This document shows positions 1 through 8,525 of a stretch of DNA of 64,000 nt, piece by piece. The notes under the pieces are model-generated. The model was not told the origin of the DNA and did no database searches. It worked only from the letters and a program-made list of their open reading frames with translations. The position numbers and the translations under genes were made by a program. The DNA is from Lichenicola cladoniae (lineage in GTDB: Bacteria > Pseudomonadota > Alphaproteobacteria > Acetobacterales > Acetobacteraceae), in NCBI RefSeq assembly GCF_013201075.1, contig NZ_CP053708.1, forward strand, positions 3,105,501-3,169,500, written 5' to 3'. Positions within the stretch are counted from its first letter, which is position 1. The number at the start of each line of letters is the position of its first letter.

Positions 1-1
1 G

Positions 2-787
2 ATCTGGGTCCTCACCTCCGTGCTGGTCGTCTCGATATTCGTCTCCGCGATGACGGCGCATAATCTCGGGCCGATCGCCCTGCTATCCCCCGATGGGCAA
101 CTCATGCGCGAGAACATGCTGCAGCCGTACCTGCTGTCGCTGTTGCTGTCCGCGTTGCCGGCGAGCAACGCACTCGGCGAGAAGCTCCGGACGTCGCGAC
201 GGCTCGCGCAGCTGACCAGCAACCTCGAGCACGCGGCGACCCACGACCCGCTGACCACGCTGATGAATCGTCAATTGTTCAAGAAGCACCTGGCTGGTTG
301 CGTTCGGGCCGGAAAGAACGGGGTCGTCCTGTTTATCGACCTCGACCATTTCAAACGGGTAAACGACGTGCACGGCCACCAGACCGGCGACGAGGTCCTG
401 TGGATCTTCGGCAAGCGGATCGGGGAGTGCGCGCGCCGTCTTGGCGGCGAGGCCGCCCGCTTCGGCGGCGACGAGTTCGCGATGCTGATCCCCGACCAGG
501 ACTCCGGACAGGATATCGACGCCCTCTGCGGGTCGATCCTGCGGACCGCGCGCATACCCTACCAGGTCGGCCACGTGACCGTCCTGATGTCGGTCAGCAT
601 CGGCGCGGCGGGCATGCAGGTCGGCCATGGCGACACCGACACGTTGCTACGGAACGTGGACCTGGCGATGTACTCCGCAAAGAATACCGGCCGCGACAAC
701 TACCGGGTCTTCAACGACGAGTTGAAATGGGCGATCACCTACGCAAACGAGAACGAGCCTCGTCCGGATCAGCGCACTGGCCTGTAG
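2..787 (+). CDS. GGDEF-domain protein (diguanylate cyclase), 5' truncated by the window edge
   Basis: The frame is open from the first bases, so the true start lies outside the window. The visible N-terminal part is hydrophobic (SIFVSAMTAH and LQPYLLSLLLSALPASNAL), as expected for the end of a membrane sensor region. It is followed by a short linker and a complete GGDEF domain: DHFKRVND for the metal/GTP site and RFGGDEFAML for the active-site loop. This predicts synthesis of cyclic di-GMP from two GTP at the inner membrane. The inhibitory I-site (RxxD nine residues before GGDEF) reads RLGG, so the Arg is kept but the Asp is lost, and product inhibition may be weak. No EAL domain follows. The family is certain; activity is inferred. 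Confidence 0.9.
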   Translation: MWVLTSVLVVSIFVSAMTAHNLGPIALLSPDGQLMRENMLQPYLLSLLLSALPASNALGEKLRTSRRLAQLTSNLEHAATHDPLTTLMNRQLFKKHLAGCVRAGKNGVVLFIDLDHFKRVNDVHGHQTGDEVLWIFGKRIGECARRLGGEAARFGGDEFAMLIPDQDSGQDIDALCGSILRTARIPYQVGHVTVLMSVSIGAAGMQVGHGDTDTLLRNVDLAMYSAKNTGRDNYRVFNDELKWAITYANENEPRPDQRTGL

Positions 788-884
788 AGCGGCATCGGTC
801 TGATGCCTGTCATGATACGACACGCAACATGCGGAACCGTGCGGTCGTTCTTCCTGCTACCGATACCGCTACAGGATGACCGAC

Positions 885-1208
885 ATGGCCGAGACCGAGG
901 ATGACGCGCGCGAACGGCGGCTACGACGTCTGATCGGCCGGCTGCCGGCGCGTGTCGGGCGATGGATCGAGTGGCTCCGCCGCCCCGCCAACCTCGTCGT
1001 GCGCATCCCGGCCGGCCTGCTGCTGATCGCGGGCGGCTTTCTCGCGATCCTGCCGGTGTTCGGGCTCTGGATGCTGCCGCTGGGCATCGTGCTGCTGGCC
1101 GAGGACATTCCCTGGCTGAAACGCGCGACCGGCCGTTCCCTGGCCTGGATCGAACGCCGCCACCCGACCTGGCTCGGGCCGGCCGAGGCGGACGGCAACC
1201 AGCGATGA
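885..1208 (+). CDS. Small PGPGW-like inner-membrane protein
   Basis: A 107-residue protein with an Arg-rich basic N-terminus and a closely spaced hydrophobic hairpin (about residues 37-75, RIPAGLLLIAGGFLAILPVF then GLWMLPLGIVLLAEDIPWL). This resembles small alphaproteobacterial transmembrane proteins of the PGPGW type, whose function is unknown. An ATG at 876 is in frame, but the AGGA at 872-875 is better spaced for the ATG at 885, so that start is preferred. The gene lies about 100 bases after the GGDEF gene and converges on dnaQ with only 13 bases between the stops. No function can be assigned. Confidence 0.65.
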   Translation: MAETEDDARERRLRRLIGRLPARVGRWIEWLRRPANLVVRIPAGLLLIAGGFLAILPVFGLWMLPLGIVLLAEDIPWLKRATGRSLAWIERRHPTWLGPAEADGNQR

Positions 1209-1221
1209 GCCGCGCCGGCGA

Positions 1222-1896
1222 TCAGTCCAGCCAGACCGGCAGCTTCAACTGGGCGACGAAGGCCGCATGCGCTTCCAGTTCGGCCGGCGTGGGCACGATC
1301 GGGCGTGGCTGACGGGTCCGGGACAGCGCGTAGGAGATCGACGACGATCCCCCCTCCTCCCGCGCCAGCTCGAGCCCGCGCTGCCGCCCGCCCATGAGCT
1401 CGACATAGACCTGCGCCAGCAGCTTGCAGTCGAGCAGCGCGTTGTGGGTCGTGCGCTCGGCGAGGTCGATCGCGAACCGCCGGCACAGCGAGTCCAGGCT
1501 GTTCGGCAGGCCGGGAAAGCGGATCCGGGCCATGTCCAGCGTATCGATCATCCGCGCCAAAGGCAGCGCGGGCATGTCCAGACGCGCGAACTCGGCATTC
1601 ATGAAGCCGAAATCGAACCGCGCGTTATGCGCGATCAGCATGTCGTCACCGATGAACTCGAGGAACGCCTCCGCCACCTCGTGGAACTTCTTCTGTCCGA
1701 GCAGGTGCGCACGGGTGTAGCCGTGTACACGCGACGCCTCCTCCGGGATGTCGCGTTCCGGGTCGATCAGCACATGGTAGTGCCGCCCGGTCGGCAGGTC
1801 CCCGACCAGCTCCAGCGCCGCGATCTCGATCACCCGGTCGCCGGTCAATGGGTTGAGCCCGGTGGTTTCCGTGTCGAACAGGATCGCGCGCATCAT
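1222..1896 (-). CDS. dnaQ: DNA polymerase III subunit epsilon (3'-5' proofreading exonuclease)
   Basis: A 224-residue DEDDh exonuclease. Exo I is FDTETTGLNP near the N-terminus (Asp and Glu metal ligands), Exo II is HNARFDFGF, and Exo III is HNALLDCKLLAQVY with the general-base His and final Asp. Epsilon removes mismatched 3' ends within the Pol III core. It is the last gene of a coupled minus-strand operon: its ATG at 1896 overlaps the coaE stop by four bases (ATGA). A second ATG follows immediately (MMRAIL). Length and motif order match alphaproteobacterial DnaQ. The C-terminal PolC-binding tail is short. Confidence 0.96.
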   Translation of the reverse strand: MMRAILFDTETTGLNPLTGDRVIEIAALELVGDLPTGRHYHVLIDPERDIPEEASRVHGYTRAHLLGQKKFHEVAEAFLEFIGDDMLIAHNARFDFGFMNAEFARLDMPALPLARMIDTLDMARIRFPGLPNSLDSLCRRFAIDLAERTTHNALLDCKLLAQVYVELMGGRQRGLELAREEGGSSSISYALSRTRQPRPIVPTPAELEAHAAFVAQLKLPVWLD

Positions 1897-2498
1897 GGCG
1901 TTGTTGTTTCCGGGTCGGTCAGGTTCGTCATCATGCGCCTTATCTGCCTGAGGCTGTGCCAGCGGGACAGCCCGGTGCTGATGACCAGGTCCGCGCGGCG
2001 GCGCTTTTCCGCATCGGGCATCTGCCGGGCGATCAGGGCCAGCGCCTCGGCCTCGCTCATCCCGCGTCGCCGGCGGACGCGCTGCAGCTGCAGGGCTCGC
2101 GGCGCCGACACCACCACGACCAGGTCGCACGCCCGGTAACCGCCGCGCTCGAACAGCAGCGGGATATCGAGCACCGCCCAGCACCGCCCGGCCCGGCGGG
2201 CACGCCCGAGAAACCGGGCCTGAGACGCCCGGACCAGCGGATGCATGATCCGCTCCAGCTTCGTGAACAGCGACGCGTCCGCGATCACCGCCCGGCGCAG
2301 GACGGCACGATCGATCCGTCCGTCCCGCACCGCATCGGGGATCAGGCGCGCGATCGCCGGCACCGCCTGGCCGCCCGGCGCCTGCAGGGCGTGCACCTCG
2401 GCATCCGCATCGAACACCGGCAGCCCGGCCCGGCGCATGGCGGCGGCGGCAGTCGATTTGCCCATGCCGATGCCACCGGTCAGGCCGATGATCTTCAT
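1893..2498 (-). CDS. coaE: Dephospho-CoA kinase
   Basis: A 201-residue P-loop kinase that phosphorylates the 3'-OH of dephospho-CoA, the last step of coenzyme A synthesis. The N-terminus has the Walker A sequence GLTGGIGMGKST, followed by the FDADAEVHAL segment typical of CoaE, and RIMHPLVRAS and LDIPLLFE later on. The ATG at 2498 overlaps the aroE stop by four bases and its own stop overlaps the dnaQ start, so translation of the three is probably coupled. Length is normal for the family. Confidence 0.96.
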   Translation of the reverse strand: MKIIGLTGGIGMGKSTAAAAMRRAGLPVFDADAEVHALQAPGGQAVPAIARLIPDAVRDGRIDRAVLRRAVIADASLFTKLERIMHPLVRASQARFLGRARRAGRCWAVLDIPLLFERGGYRACDLVVVVSAPRALQLQRVRRRRGMSEAEALALIARQMPDAEKRRRADLVISTGLSRWHSLRQIRRMMTNLTDPETTTP

Positions 2499-3358
2499 CA
2501 GGGACCAGGGACGGGATCGGCCGACACGAAGTCGAACAGGCTGGCATCCACTGCCGGATCGACCCCGAACCAGGCAGCGAACCCGATGCGTGCCTGATGA
2601 AGCAGCATCCCCAGCCCCTCGACCGTGACGAGACCGCCCGCCCGCGCCAGGGACAGCAGCGGCGTGACCCGCGGCGCATACACGATATCGGTGACCACCA
2701 GCCCCGGAGCCGCATGGTCGAGGCTGCACGGCAAGGCCGCATCCCCCATGCCGAGCGACGTGGTGTTCACCAGCAGCGACTGTTCCCCGAGGGCGATGTC
2801 GCGCGATGCCCAGTCCAGGACACGCACCGGATTGCATCCGTCCGTCAGCGAGGCCGCCAGCGCATCCGCGCGGTCCCGGGTCCGGTTGGCGAGATGCACG
2901 GCGACGCCCTCGGCCTGCAGCGACGCGGCGATCGCGCGTGCAGCACCACCCGCGCCAAGCAGCAACGCCGGGCCCGCGGCAGGATCGACCCCGGCCGCGC
3001 GCAGGCTGTCCAGGAATCCCTGGCCGTCGCTGTTGTCGCCGTGCAGCAGGCCATCCGGCCCGAACACCAGCGTGTTGACGGCTCCACAGCGCCGGGCGGC
3101 GGGCGAGAGCACGTCGCTCAGCGCGAACGCCTCCTGCTTGTGCGGAATGGTCACGTTCACCCCGGCGAACCCTGCCGCCCGCAGGCCGCGCAGGGCGGTC
3201 CCGAGCTGCCCGGGTGCGACCGGCAGCGGCAGGTAGGCGCCGTCGATCCCGTAGCGACGCAGCCATTCGTTATGCAGCCGCGGCGATCGGGAGTGCGACA
3301 CCGGCCATCCGACCACGCCGGCCAGCCGCGTGCGCCCGGTCAAGGTCGTGATGCTCAC
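2498..3358 (-). CDS. aroE: Shikimate dehydrogenase
   Basis: A 286-residue NADP-dependent enzyme that reduces 3-dehydroshikimate in the aromatic amino-acid pathway. The shikimate pocket is GWPVSHSRSPRLHN (about residues 17-30), the catalytic Lys is K74 in NVTIPHKQ, and the dinucleotide-binding loop is LLLGAGGAARA (about 129-139). A GTG at 3358 is taken as the start because it forms a four-base GTGA overlap with the stop of the upstream gene and the protein then begins VSITTLTGRT, as expected. An in-frame ATG at 3388 lies inside the upstream gene and is less likely. It is the second gene of the four-gene operon. Confidence 0.95.
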   Translation of the reverse strand: MSITTLTGRTRLAGVVGWPVSHSRSPRLHNEWLRRYGIDGAYLPLPVAPGQLGTALRGLRAAGFAGVNVTIPHKQEAFALSDVLSPAARRCGAVNTLVFGPDGLLHGDNSDGQGFLDSLRAAGVDPAAGPALLLGAGGAARAIAASLQAEGVAVHLANRTRDRADALAASLTDGCNPVRVLDWASRDIALGEQSLLVNTTSLGMGDAALPCSLDHAAPGLVVTDIVYAPRVTPLLSLARAGGLVTVEGLGMLLHQARIGFAAWFGVDPAVDASLFDFVSADPVPGP

Positions 3359-4167
3359 CCTGACGGACTCGCTCCGGCGTCCCGGCACAGGGACAGCGCC
3401 TGCGGCAACAGCCTGGCCAGGCGTTTGGCCCAGTCACGCTGGCCTTCCGGCGTCGCGATCAGATCCTGCCTGATCTCGAGCTCGACATGCAGCAGGCCGC
3501 GTCGCTCCCCATGCACCGGAACCGTGTAGTCGTCCGTATCGGACAGGGCATACGGCTCGTTGTCGCCGACGACGAGATCGCCTTCCGCCTCCAGTAGCGC
3601 ACGGAGGGCGCGGCCGTAGCGCGGGTCGTGGTTGTAGAGAACGCCGGCATGCCAGGGCCTGACATGGCCGGCCATCACCGGGGTGAAGCTATGCACCGCC
3701 ACCAGTACCGGCGGCCGCCCCGCCTGCAGTCGGGCATCGACCAGGGCGGTGATCGCGTCCTGGTATGGGGTGAATATCTCGTCGCGTCGGGCGTCGCGGG
3801 CTGCGTCGTCCAAGCCCCGATTGCCGGGAACGTCGGTGCCGTCGCTGCGTGGCGCGATCGAGGTCGGGTGCCGGGGCGTCCGGTTGCAGTCGATCACCAG
3901 GCGCGAATAGCGCTGCACCACCGCCGTCGCATCCAGCAGCGTGCACAGATGCTCGCCGACTCCGAGGACACCGATGTCCCAGGCGATGTGCCGCTCGAAT
4001 TCGGCATCGGGCAGGCCGAGCCGGCCGAGCGATGCGGGCACCGCGCGTCCGGCATGGTCGATCACCAGAAGGATGTCCGAACCGGACTGCTCGTGCAGGA
4101 TTTGCACCGGGCCCGGATCGGCTTGGGTCAGCAGACCGCGAGGGGCCGGCTTCGAGTCGCGGCTCAC
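3355..4167 (-). CDS. N-formylglutamate amidohydrolase family protein
   Basis: A 270-residue protein of the FGase family (PF05013 type). Family features are SDILLVIDHAGRAVP with a metal-ligand His near residue 38, the central CNRTPRHPTSI, VAVHSFTPVM, and a late HVELEIRQDLI segment. Members cleave N-formylglutamate or act on related N-acyl amino acids. No other histidine-degradation gene is nearby, so the substrate is unresolved. It is the first gene of the aroE-coaE-dnaQ operon and overlaps aroE by four bases. It is divergent from the transglutaminase gene with about 160 bases between the starts, so the operon promoter probably lies there. Confidence 0.88.
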   Translation of the reverse strand: MSRDSKPAPRGLLTQADPGPVQILHEQSGSDILLVIDHAGRAVPASLGRLGLPDAEFERHIAWDIGVLGVGEHLCTLLDATAVVQRYSRLVIDCNRTPRHPTSIAPRSDGTDVPGNRGLDDAARDARRDEIFTPYQDAITALVDARLQAGRPPVLVAVHSFTPVMAGHVRPWHAGVLYNHDPRYGRALRALLEAEGDLVVGDNEPYALSDTDDYTVPVHGERRGLLHVELEIRQDLIATPEGQRDWAKRLARLLPQALSLCRDAGASPSG

Positions 4168-4327
4168 TGCCAGCCACGCCGGGTCACGATTGGTCCAACT
4201 TTTGCTGCATTTCTTGCTCCCGACGTTGAAAGGCGTGACGCTGTTGATGAGGCGTCGATGCCGCCGATGCTAGCCTGATCTCGATGACGCCCCCGATTGC
4301 ACCCCATGAAGCGCGGAAGGACCGCAC

Positions 4328-5374
4328 ATGCCGGTTCTGACTGTCCAGCACGTAACCACCTACAGCTACCGCCGCGTCGTCGGTTTTGGCGAGCACCGGA
4401 TGTTGTTCCGGCCGCGCGACTCGGCCGATCAGCGGCTGCTGTCGTGGGACCTCGCGATCAGCCCCAAGCCGGTCGACTTGCGCTCGATCCCGGATGCGTT
4501 CGGCAACATCGTGACAATTGCCCGGTTCGCCGGCCGGGCCCGCGAGCTCAGGTTCGAGAACCGCCTGGTGATCGACCACACCCCGACCGCACCGAACGCG
4601 GATCGGCTGGCGCCGTATGCCCGCGCCTGGCCGTTCACCTACGACAAGGACGACACCGCCGACTTGGCTCGGGTCCGGGAGCGGCACTACGACGACCCCG
4701 ACCATGTGGTGGATGCCTGGGCGCGCAGCTTCCTGCAGAACCACCCGACCGGGAACACGCTCGACCTGCTTGTCGACATTACCCAGGAGATCCGTCGCAG
4801 CTTTACCTATTCGGCCCGGCACGAGGAGGGCGTGCAGGAACCCGCTCGCACCCTGGCGCTGCGGAACGGTACCTGTCGCGACTACGCGGTGCTGATGATG
4901 GAGGCTGTGCGGGCACTCGGCATGGCGGCTCGCTTCGTGTCCGGCTACGTGTATTCACCGGGCGCCGACGGTACCGCGAACGTCGGCGGCGGCTCGACCC
5001 ATGCGTGGGTGGAGGTTTATCTCCCCGGCTGCGGCTGGACCGAGTTCGACCCGACCAACGGCATCGTCGGCAGTCGCGACCTGATCCGTGTCGCGTCGGT
5101 GCGCGACTGGCACCAGGCAGTGCCGCTCGCCGGCACATGGACCGGCTTCCCCGCCGACAGCATCGGCATGAAGGTCGCGGTAACGGTGGCGCGCCGGCCC
5201 GAGCAGCCGGCGACGGACTCATCCCTCGTCGATCGCAACCGGAGCGGAGATGCCGGAGGGGGCGTTGTGCAGTTGTCGCCGCGCGATCCAGGGCCGGACA
5301 GCGGTTCGGCACGAGCCTCGGGAAGCATCGCAACCCGGCTCGAGTCCGACCGTTCGACGGTCTATGCCGGCTGA
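4328..5374 (+). CDS. Transglutaminase-like cysteine peptidase family protein (first of two)
   Basis: A 348-residue protein with an N-terminal beta-rich transglutaminase-N region (TVQHVTTYSYRRVVGFGEHR) and a transglutaminase-like core holding the Cys-His-Asp triad: Cys in RNGTCRDYAVLMMEA, His in STHAWVEVYLPG, and Asp in WTEFDPTNG. No signal peptide or membrane segment is visible, so it is probably cytoplasmic. The C-terminal 50 residues are low-complexity and polar. The start has a well-placed AAGGA about eight bases upstream. Bacterial homologues are usually predicted proteases or amidases; the substrate is unknown. The second paralogue follows after 91 bases. Confidence 0.9.
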   Translation: MPVLTVQHVTTYSYRRVVGFGEHRMLFRPRDSADQRLLSWDLAISPKPVDLRSIPDAFGNIVTIARFAGRARELRFENRLVIDHTPTAPNADRLAPYARAWPFTYDKDDTADLARVRERHYDDPDHVVDAWARSFLQNHPTGNTLDLLVDITQEIRRSFTYSARHEEGVQEPARTLALRNGTCRDYAVLMMEAVRALGMAARFVSGYVYSPGADGTANVGGGSTHAWVEVYLPGCGWTEFDPTNGIVGSRDLIRVASVRDWHQAVPLAGTWTGFPADSIGMKVAVTVARRPEQPATDSSLVDRNRSGDAGGGVVQLSPRDPGPDSGSARASGSIATRLESDRSTVYAG

Positions 5375-5465
5375 CCGCCCAAAATCCGCTCAGGAAAAGG
5401 CTGTTTTTCTATAACCGGAAGGCGCATCGAGGAACGAGCGCCCGGCTAATGCGAAAGGGACACCG

Positions 5466-6293
5466 ATGCTGATCCGCGCCGGATACGACATCGCCTTCAA
5501 TGCCCCCAATCCGACGCCGCTGCTGCTGATGCTGAGCATCCATCCCGAACGCGAGCCGGATCTGCAATCGCCGCAGCAGATGATGTTCGACCCGCCGGTG
5601 CCGGCGCATCATTATCGCGATGTATTCGGCAACGTCTGCACACGGGTCGTCGCACCGCCGGGACTGTTGCGGATCACCAATGAGTTCACCATCGCCGATA
5701 GCGGGCAGCCAGACCTGTATGCGCCGGATGCCGAGCAGTCGCTGGTCGAGAATCTGCCCGACGATGTGCTGGTCTATCTTCTCGGCAGTCGCTACTGCGA
5801 GACCGACCGTCTGTCGGACACCGCGTGGTCGCTGTTCGGCCACGTGACACCGGGCTGGTCGCGCGTGCAGGCGATCGTCGATTACGTCCAGGATCGCATC
5901 AGCTTCGGCTACGAGCACGCGCGCCCGACGCGGACCGCCTACGAGGGCTTCATGGAGCGGAGGGGCGTGTGCCGCGACTTCGCGCATCTGGCGGTGACGC
6001 TGTGCCGCTGCATGAACATCCCGGCGCGCTACTGCACCGGCTATCTCGGTGACATCGGCGTGCCGGCCGTGGACGACCCGATGGATTTCAGCGCCTGGTT
6101 CGACGTGTATCTCGGCGGCGCCTGGTATGTGTTCGACGCAAGGCACAACAAGCCGCGCATCGGCCGCGTCCTGATGGCACGCGGACGCGATGCGACCGAC
6201 GTCGCCATCTCGACGGCATTCGGTACGGCCTGGCTGGCCGGCTTCGAGGTGATCACCTACGAGCAGATGGCCTCGTCGCCGGCCCCGGCTTAA
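5466..6293 (+). CDS. Transglutaminase-like family protein (second of two)
   Basis: A 275-residue relative of the preceding gene. The triad is Cys in RRGVCRDFAHLAVTLC, His in FDARHNKPRIG or nearby, and acidic residues of DFSAWFDVYLGGAWYVFDA. The usual His position of the core motif (S/T-H-A-W) reads FSAWFD here, so the catalytic arrangement differs from that of its neighbour. An N-terminal beta domain (IAFNAPNPTPLLLMLSIHP) is present. The start is preceded by GAAAGGGA. It is probably cotranscribed with the first transglutaminase gene. Substrate unknown. Confidence 0.88.
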   Translation: MLIRAGYDIAFNAPNPTPLLLMLSIHPEREPDLQSPQQMMFDPPVPAHHYRDVFGNVCTRVVAPPGLLRITNEFTIADSGQPDLYAPDAEQSLVENLPDDVLVYLLGSRYCETDRLSDTAWSLFGHVTPGWSRVQAIVDYVQDRISFGYEHARPTRTAYEGFMERRGVCRDFAHLAVTLCRCMNIPARYCTGYLGDIGVPAVDDPMDFSAWFDVYLGGAWYVFDARHNKPRIGRVLMARGRDATDVAISTAFGTAWLAGFEVITYEQMASSPAPA

Positions 6294-6318
6294 TCCCGGC
6301 CGGCAGGGGCGAACATCC

Positions 6319-6909
6319 CTAGCCGATGAGTTTCGTGACCAGTGCCGCAGCCTGGGGCGAGGCCCAATCGACCGGCCCCTGCAGGCGCGCGACCTCCAGG
6401 CCGGTCTTGCCGACCAGCAGGGTGGTGGGAATGCCGTCCAGTCCCAGAGCACCCAGCAAGACGCTGTGCGGATCGAGCAGCACCGGCAGCGAGTTGATCC
6501 CGTGCGCCGCGTAGAAAGGCCTAACCGCCGCCGCACCGCTGCGGTCGAGCGAGACGGTCAATACGCGTATTCCGGACGGCGCCAGGGTTCGGGACAGGGC
6601 ATCGAGCGCCGGCATTTCCGCGACGCAGGGAACGCACCAGGTCGCCCACAAATTCAGGACCAGGCCGTGCCCGGCATACTGCTCCAGCGACTGCGCCTTG
6701 CCATCAGCATCCAGGAAAGTGAGCCGAGGCAGGATCGTCGGCGGATGCGGTTTGATGATGTCGAGCGGCTGGACCGGTGGATGGCCGGGGTCCGCCTGTT
6801 CCGCCTGGCCGGGCTCGACCAGATATTTGCGCGCGACTGCGCCGGCCAGTAGGGTCCCGCCGGCCGCGAGCACGGTGCGGCGAAGAGTTTTTTGCATGAT
6901 CCTGGACAT
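6319..6909 (-). CDS. TlpA-like membrane-anchored thioredoxin
   Basis: A 196-residue periplasmic disulfide reductase. A basic N-terminus and one hydrophobic stretch (about residues 11-25, [13 protein letters not shown]) make an uncleaved anchor or a signal peptide. A thioredoxin fold follows with the active site WATWCVPC (C92 and C95), then [14 protein letters not shown] and a cis-Pro loop [11 protein letters not shown]. Family members reduce apo-cytochrome c or other periplasmic thiols. The start at 6909 is only three bases from the argH ATG on the other strand, so one of the two starts may be misplaced; an internal ATG at 6897 is possible. Confidence 0.88.
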   Translation of the reverse strand: MSRIMQKTLRRTVLAAGGTLLAGAVARKYLVEPGQAEQADPGHPPVQPLDIIKPHPPTILPRLTFLDADGKAQSLEQYAGHGLVLNLWATWCVPCVAEMPALDALSRTLAPSGIRVLTVSLDRSGAAAVRPFYAAHGINSLPVLLDPHSVLLGALGLDGIPTTLLVGKTGLEVARLQGPVDWASPQAAALVTKLIG

Positions 6910-6912
6910 CGC

Positions 6913-8373
6913 ATGTCTTTAGAAGACGACGGCAATAGCGCAAGGCCGGTAAATGCCGGAGTGGGTGCAAAGCCGGCGAACGCACAATGGGGCGGCCGTT
7001 TCGCGGGCGGCCCATCCGCCATCATGCAGGAGATCAACGCCTCGATCGGCTTCGACCAGGTCCTGTGGCGCCAGGACCTGCGCGGCTCCAAGGCGCATGC
7101 GCGGATGCTGGCGCGTGCCGGAATCCTGAGCGGAACCGACGAGACCGCGATCCGCGACGGGCTCGATGCGATCGGCGCGGAGATCGAGGCCGGCACCTTC
7201 GTCTTCGAGACGGCGCTCGAGGACATCCACATGAATATCGAGGCGCGCCTGTCCGAACGGATCGGCGAGGCTGGCAAGCGGCTGCACACGGCCCGCAGCC
7301 GAAACGACCAGGTTGCCACCGACTTCAGGCTCTGGGTGCGCGATGCCATCGACGCGCTGGACCGGCAGGTCGCCTCGCTGATGCTGAGCCTCGCCATCCG
7401 GGCCGCCGAGCACGCCGCCGACCCGATGCCCGGCTTCACCCACCTGCAGACCGCGCAGCCGGTGACGTTCGGCCATCACCTGCTGGCCTATGTCGAGATG
7501 CTATCCCGCGATCGCGGACGGCTGGCCGATACAAGGCGCCGGCTGAACGAGTGCCCGCTCGGCTCCGCGGCGCTGGCCGGCACCTCGTTCCCGATCGACC
7601 GCGCGCTGACCGCTTCCCTGCTGGATTTCGACCGGCCGACGCAGAACTCGCTGGACGCGGTATCGGACCGCGATTTCGCCCTGGAGTACCTGTCGGCGCT
7701 GTCGATCATGGCGGTGCACCTGTCACGGCTGGCCGAGGAGATCGTGACCTGGTGCTCGGCGCCGTTCGGTTTCATCCGGCTGTCCGACGCCTTCACCACC
7801 GGCTCCTCGATCATGCCGCAGAAGCGCAACCCGGATGCCGCCGAACTCACCCGGGCAAAGACCGGGCGCATCGTCGGCGCGCTGATGGGTCTGCTGACGG
7901 TCATGAAGGGACTGCCGCTGGCCTATGCCAAGGACATGCAAGAGGACAAGGAGCCGGTGTTCCAGGCCACCGACGCGTCGGCGCTCTGCCTCGCCGCGAC
8001 CGAAGGCATGGTCCGCGACCTGGTCGCACGGACTGACCGGATGCGCGCTCTCGCCGGCTCCGGCTACTCGACCGCGACCGATCTCGCTGACTGGCTGGTG
8101 CGGGTATTGAGGCTGCCCTTCCGCACCGCCCACCACGTTACCGGGCGGCTGGTCGGACGGGCCGAGGCACGCGGGGTCGAGCTTGCGGAGTTGTCGCTGG
8201 AGGAGATGCAGGCGGAGGAGCCGGGGATCACCGCGGAGGTGTTCGCGGTGCTGACGGTCGATGCCTCGGTCGCGTCCCGGACCAGCGAGGGCGGGACCGC
8301 TCCCGACAACGTGGCGAGGCAGGCTTCGGCCTGGATCGGACGCCTGCAACACCCGCACGGAGCTGCTTCATGA
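6913..8373 (+). CDS. argH: Argininosuccinate lyase
   Basis: A 486-residue enzyme that splits argininosuccinate into arginine and fumarate. The N-terminus shows the family pattern [36 protein letters not shown] carries substrate-binding residues, and [17 protein letters not shown] is the fumarase/ASL signature with the catalytic Ser. Length is standard. The ATG at 6913 is chosen, but an in-frame ATG at 6892 and a GTG at about 6961 are possible given the tight divergent spacing with the thioredoxin gene. Its stop overlaps the start of the small lipoprotein gene (ATGA). Confidence 0.96.
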   Translation: MSLEDDGNSARPVNAGVGAKPANAQWGGRFAGGPSAIMQEINASIGFDQVLWRQDLRGSKAHARMLARAGILSGTDETAIRDGLDAIGAEIEAGTFVFETALEDIHMNIEARLSERIGEAGKRLHTARSRNDQVATDFRLWVRDAIDALDRQVASLMLSLAIRAAEHAADPMPGFTHLQTAQPVTFGHHLLAYVEMLSRDRGRLADTRRRLNECPLGSAALAGTSFPIDRALTASLLDFDRPTQNSLDAVSDRDFALEYLSALSIMAVHLSRLAEEIVTWCSAPFGFIRLSDAFTTGSSIMPQKRNPDAAELTRAKTGRIVGALMGLLTVMKGLPLAYAKDMQEDKEPVFQATDASALCLAATEGMVRDLVARTDRMRALAGSGYSTATDLADWLVRVLRLPFRTAHHVTGRLVGRAEARGVELAELSLEEMQAEEPGITAEVFAVLTVDASVASRTSEGGTAPDNVARQASAWIGRLQHPHGAAS

Positions 8374-8525
8374 AGATTTCCCCAGCCGCGCGCACGAAGC
8401 TGGTCGCGCTGGTGGTGTGCCTGGCGATGGGCACCGGGCTGTCGGCCTGCGGCAAGAAGGGGTCGCCGGAAGCGCCCGGCCCCAGCAATCACATCACCTA
8501 TCCGCGGGTCTACCCGACCCAATAG
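8370..8525 (+). CDS. lptM: LptM/YifL-like small lipoprotein
   Basis: A 51-residue ORF ([20 protein letters not shown]...) with a basic start, a hydrophobic core and the lipobox LSAC followed by [10 protein letters not shown]. The mature part is Pro-rich and ends YPRVYPTQ. This matches the LptM (YifL) family of tiny outer-membrane lipoproteins, which in E. coli help assemble the LptDE lipopolysaccharide translocon. The ATG overlaps the argH TGA by four bases, so it is translationally coupled. In many alphaproteobacteria this gene lies directly before lysA; here lysA is about 5.2 kb further on. The last 32 bases overlap the 3' end of the protease gene on the other strand. Confidence 0.85.
   Translation: MKISPAARTKLVALVVCLAMGTGLSACGKKGSPEAPGPSNHITYPRVYPTQ

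Noticed and set aside
83-628. Long minus-strand ORF opposite the GGDEF gene
   Set aside because: It is a high-GC shadow of a certain gene; no family match and biased composition (Arg/Gln/Pro-rich).
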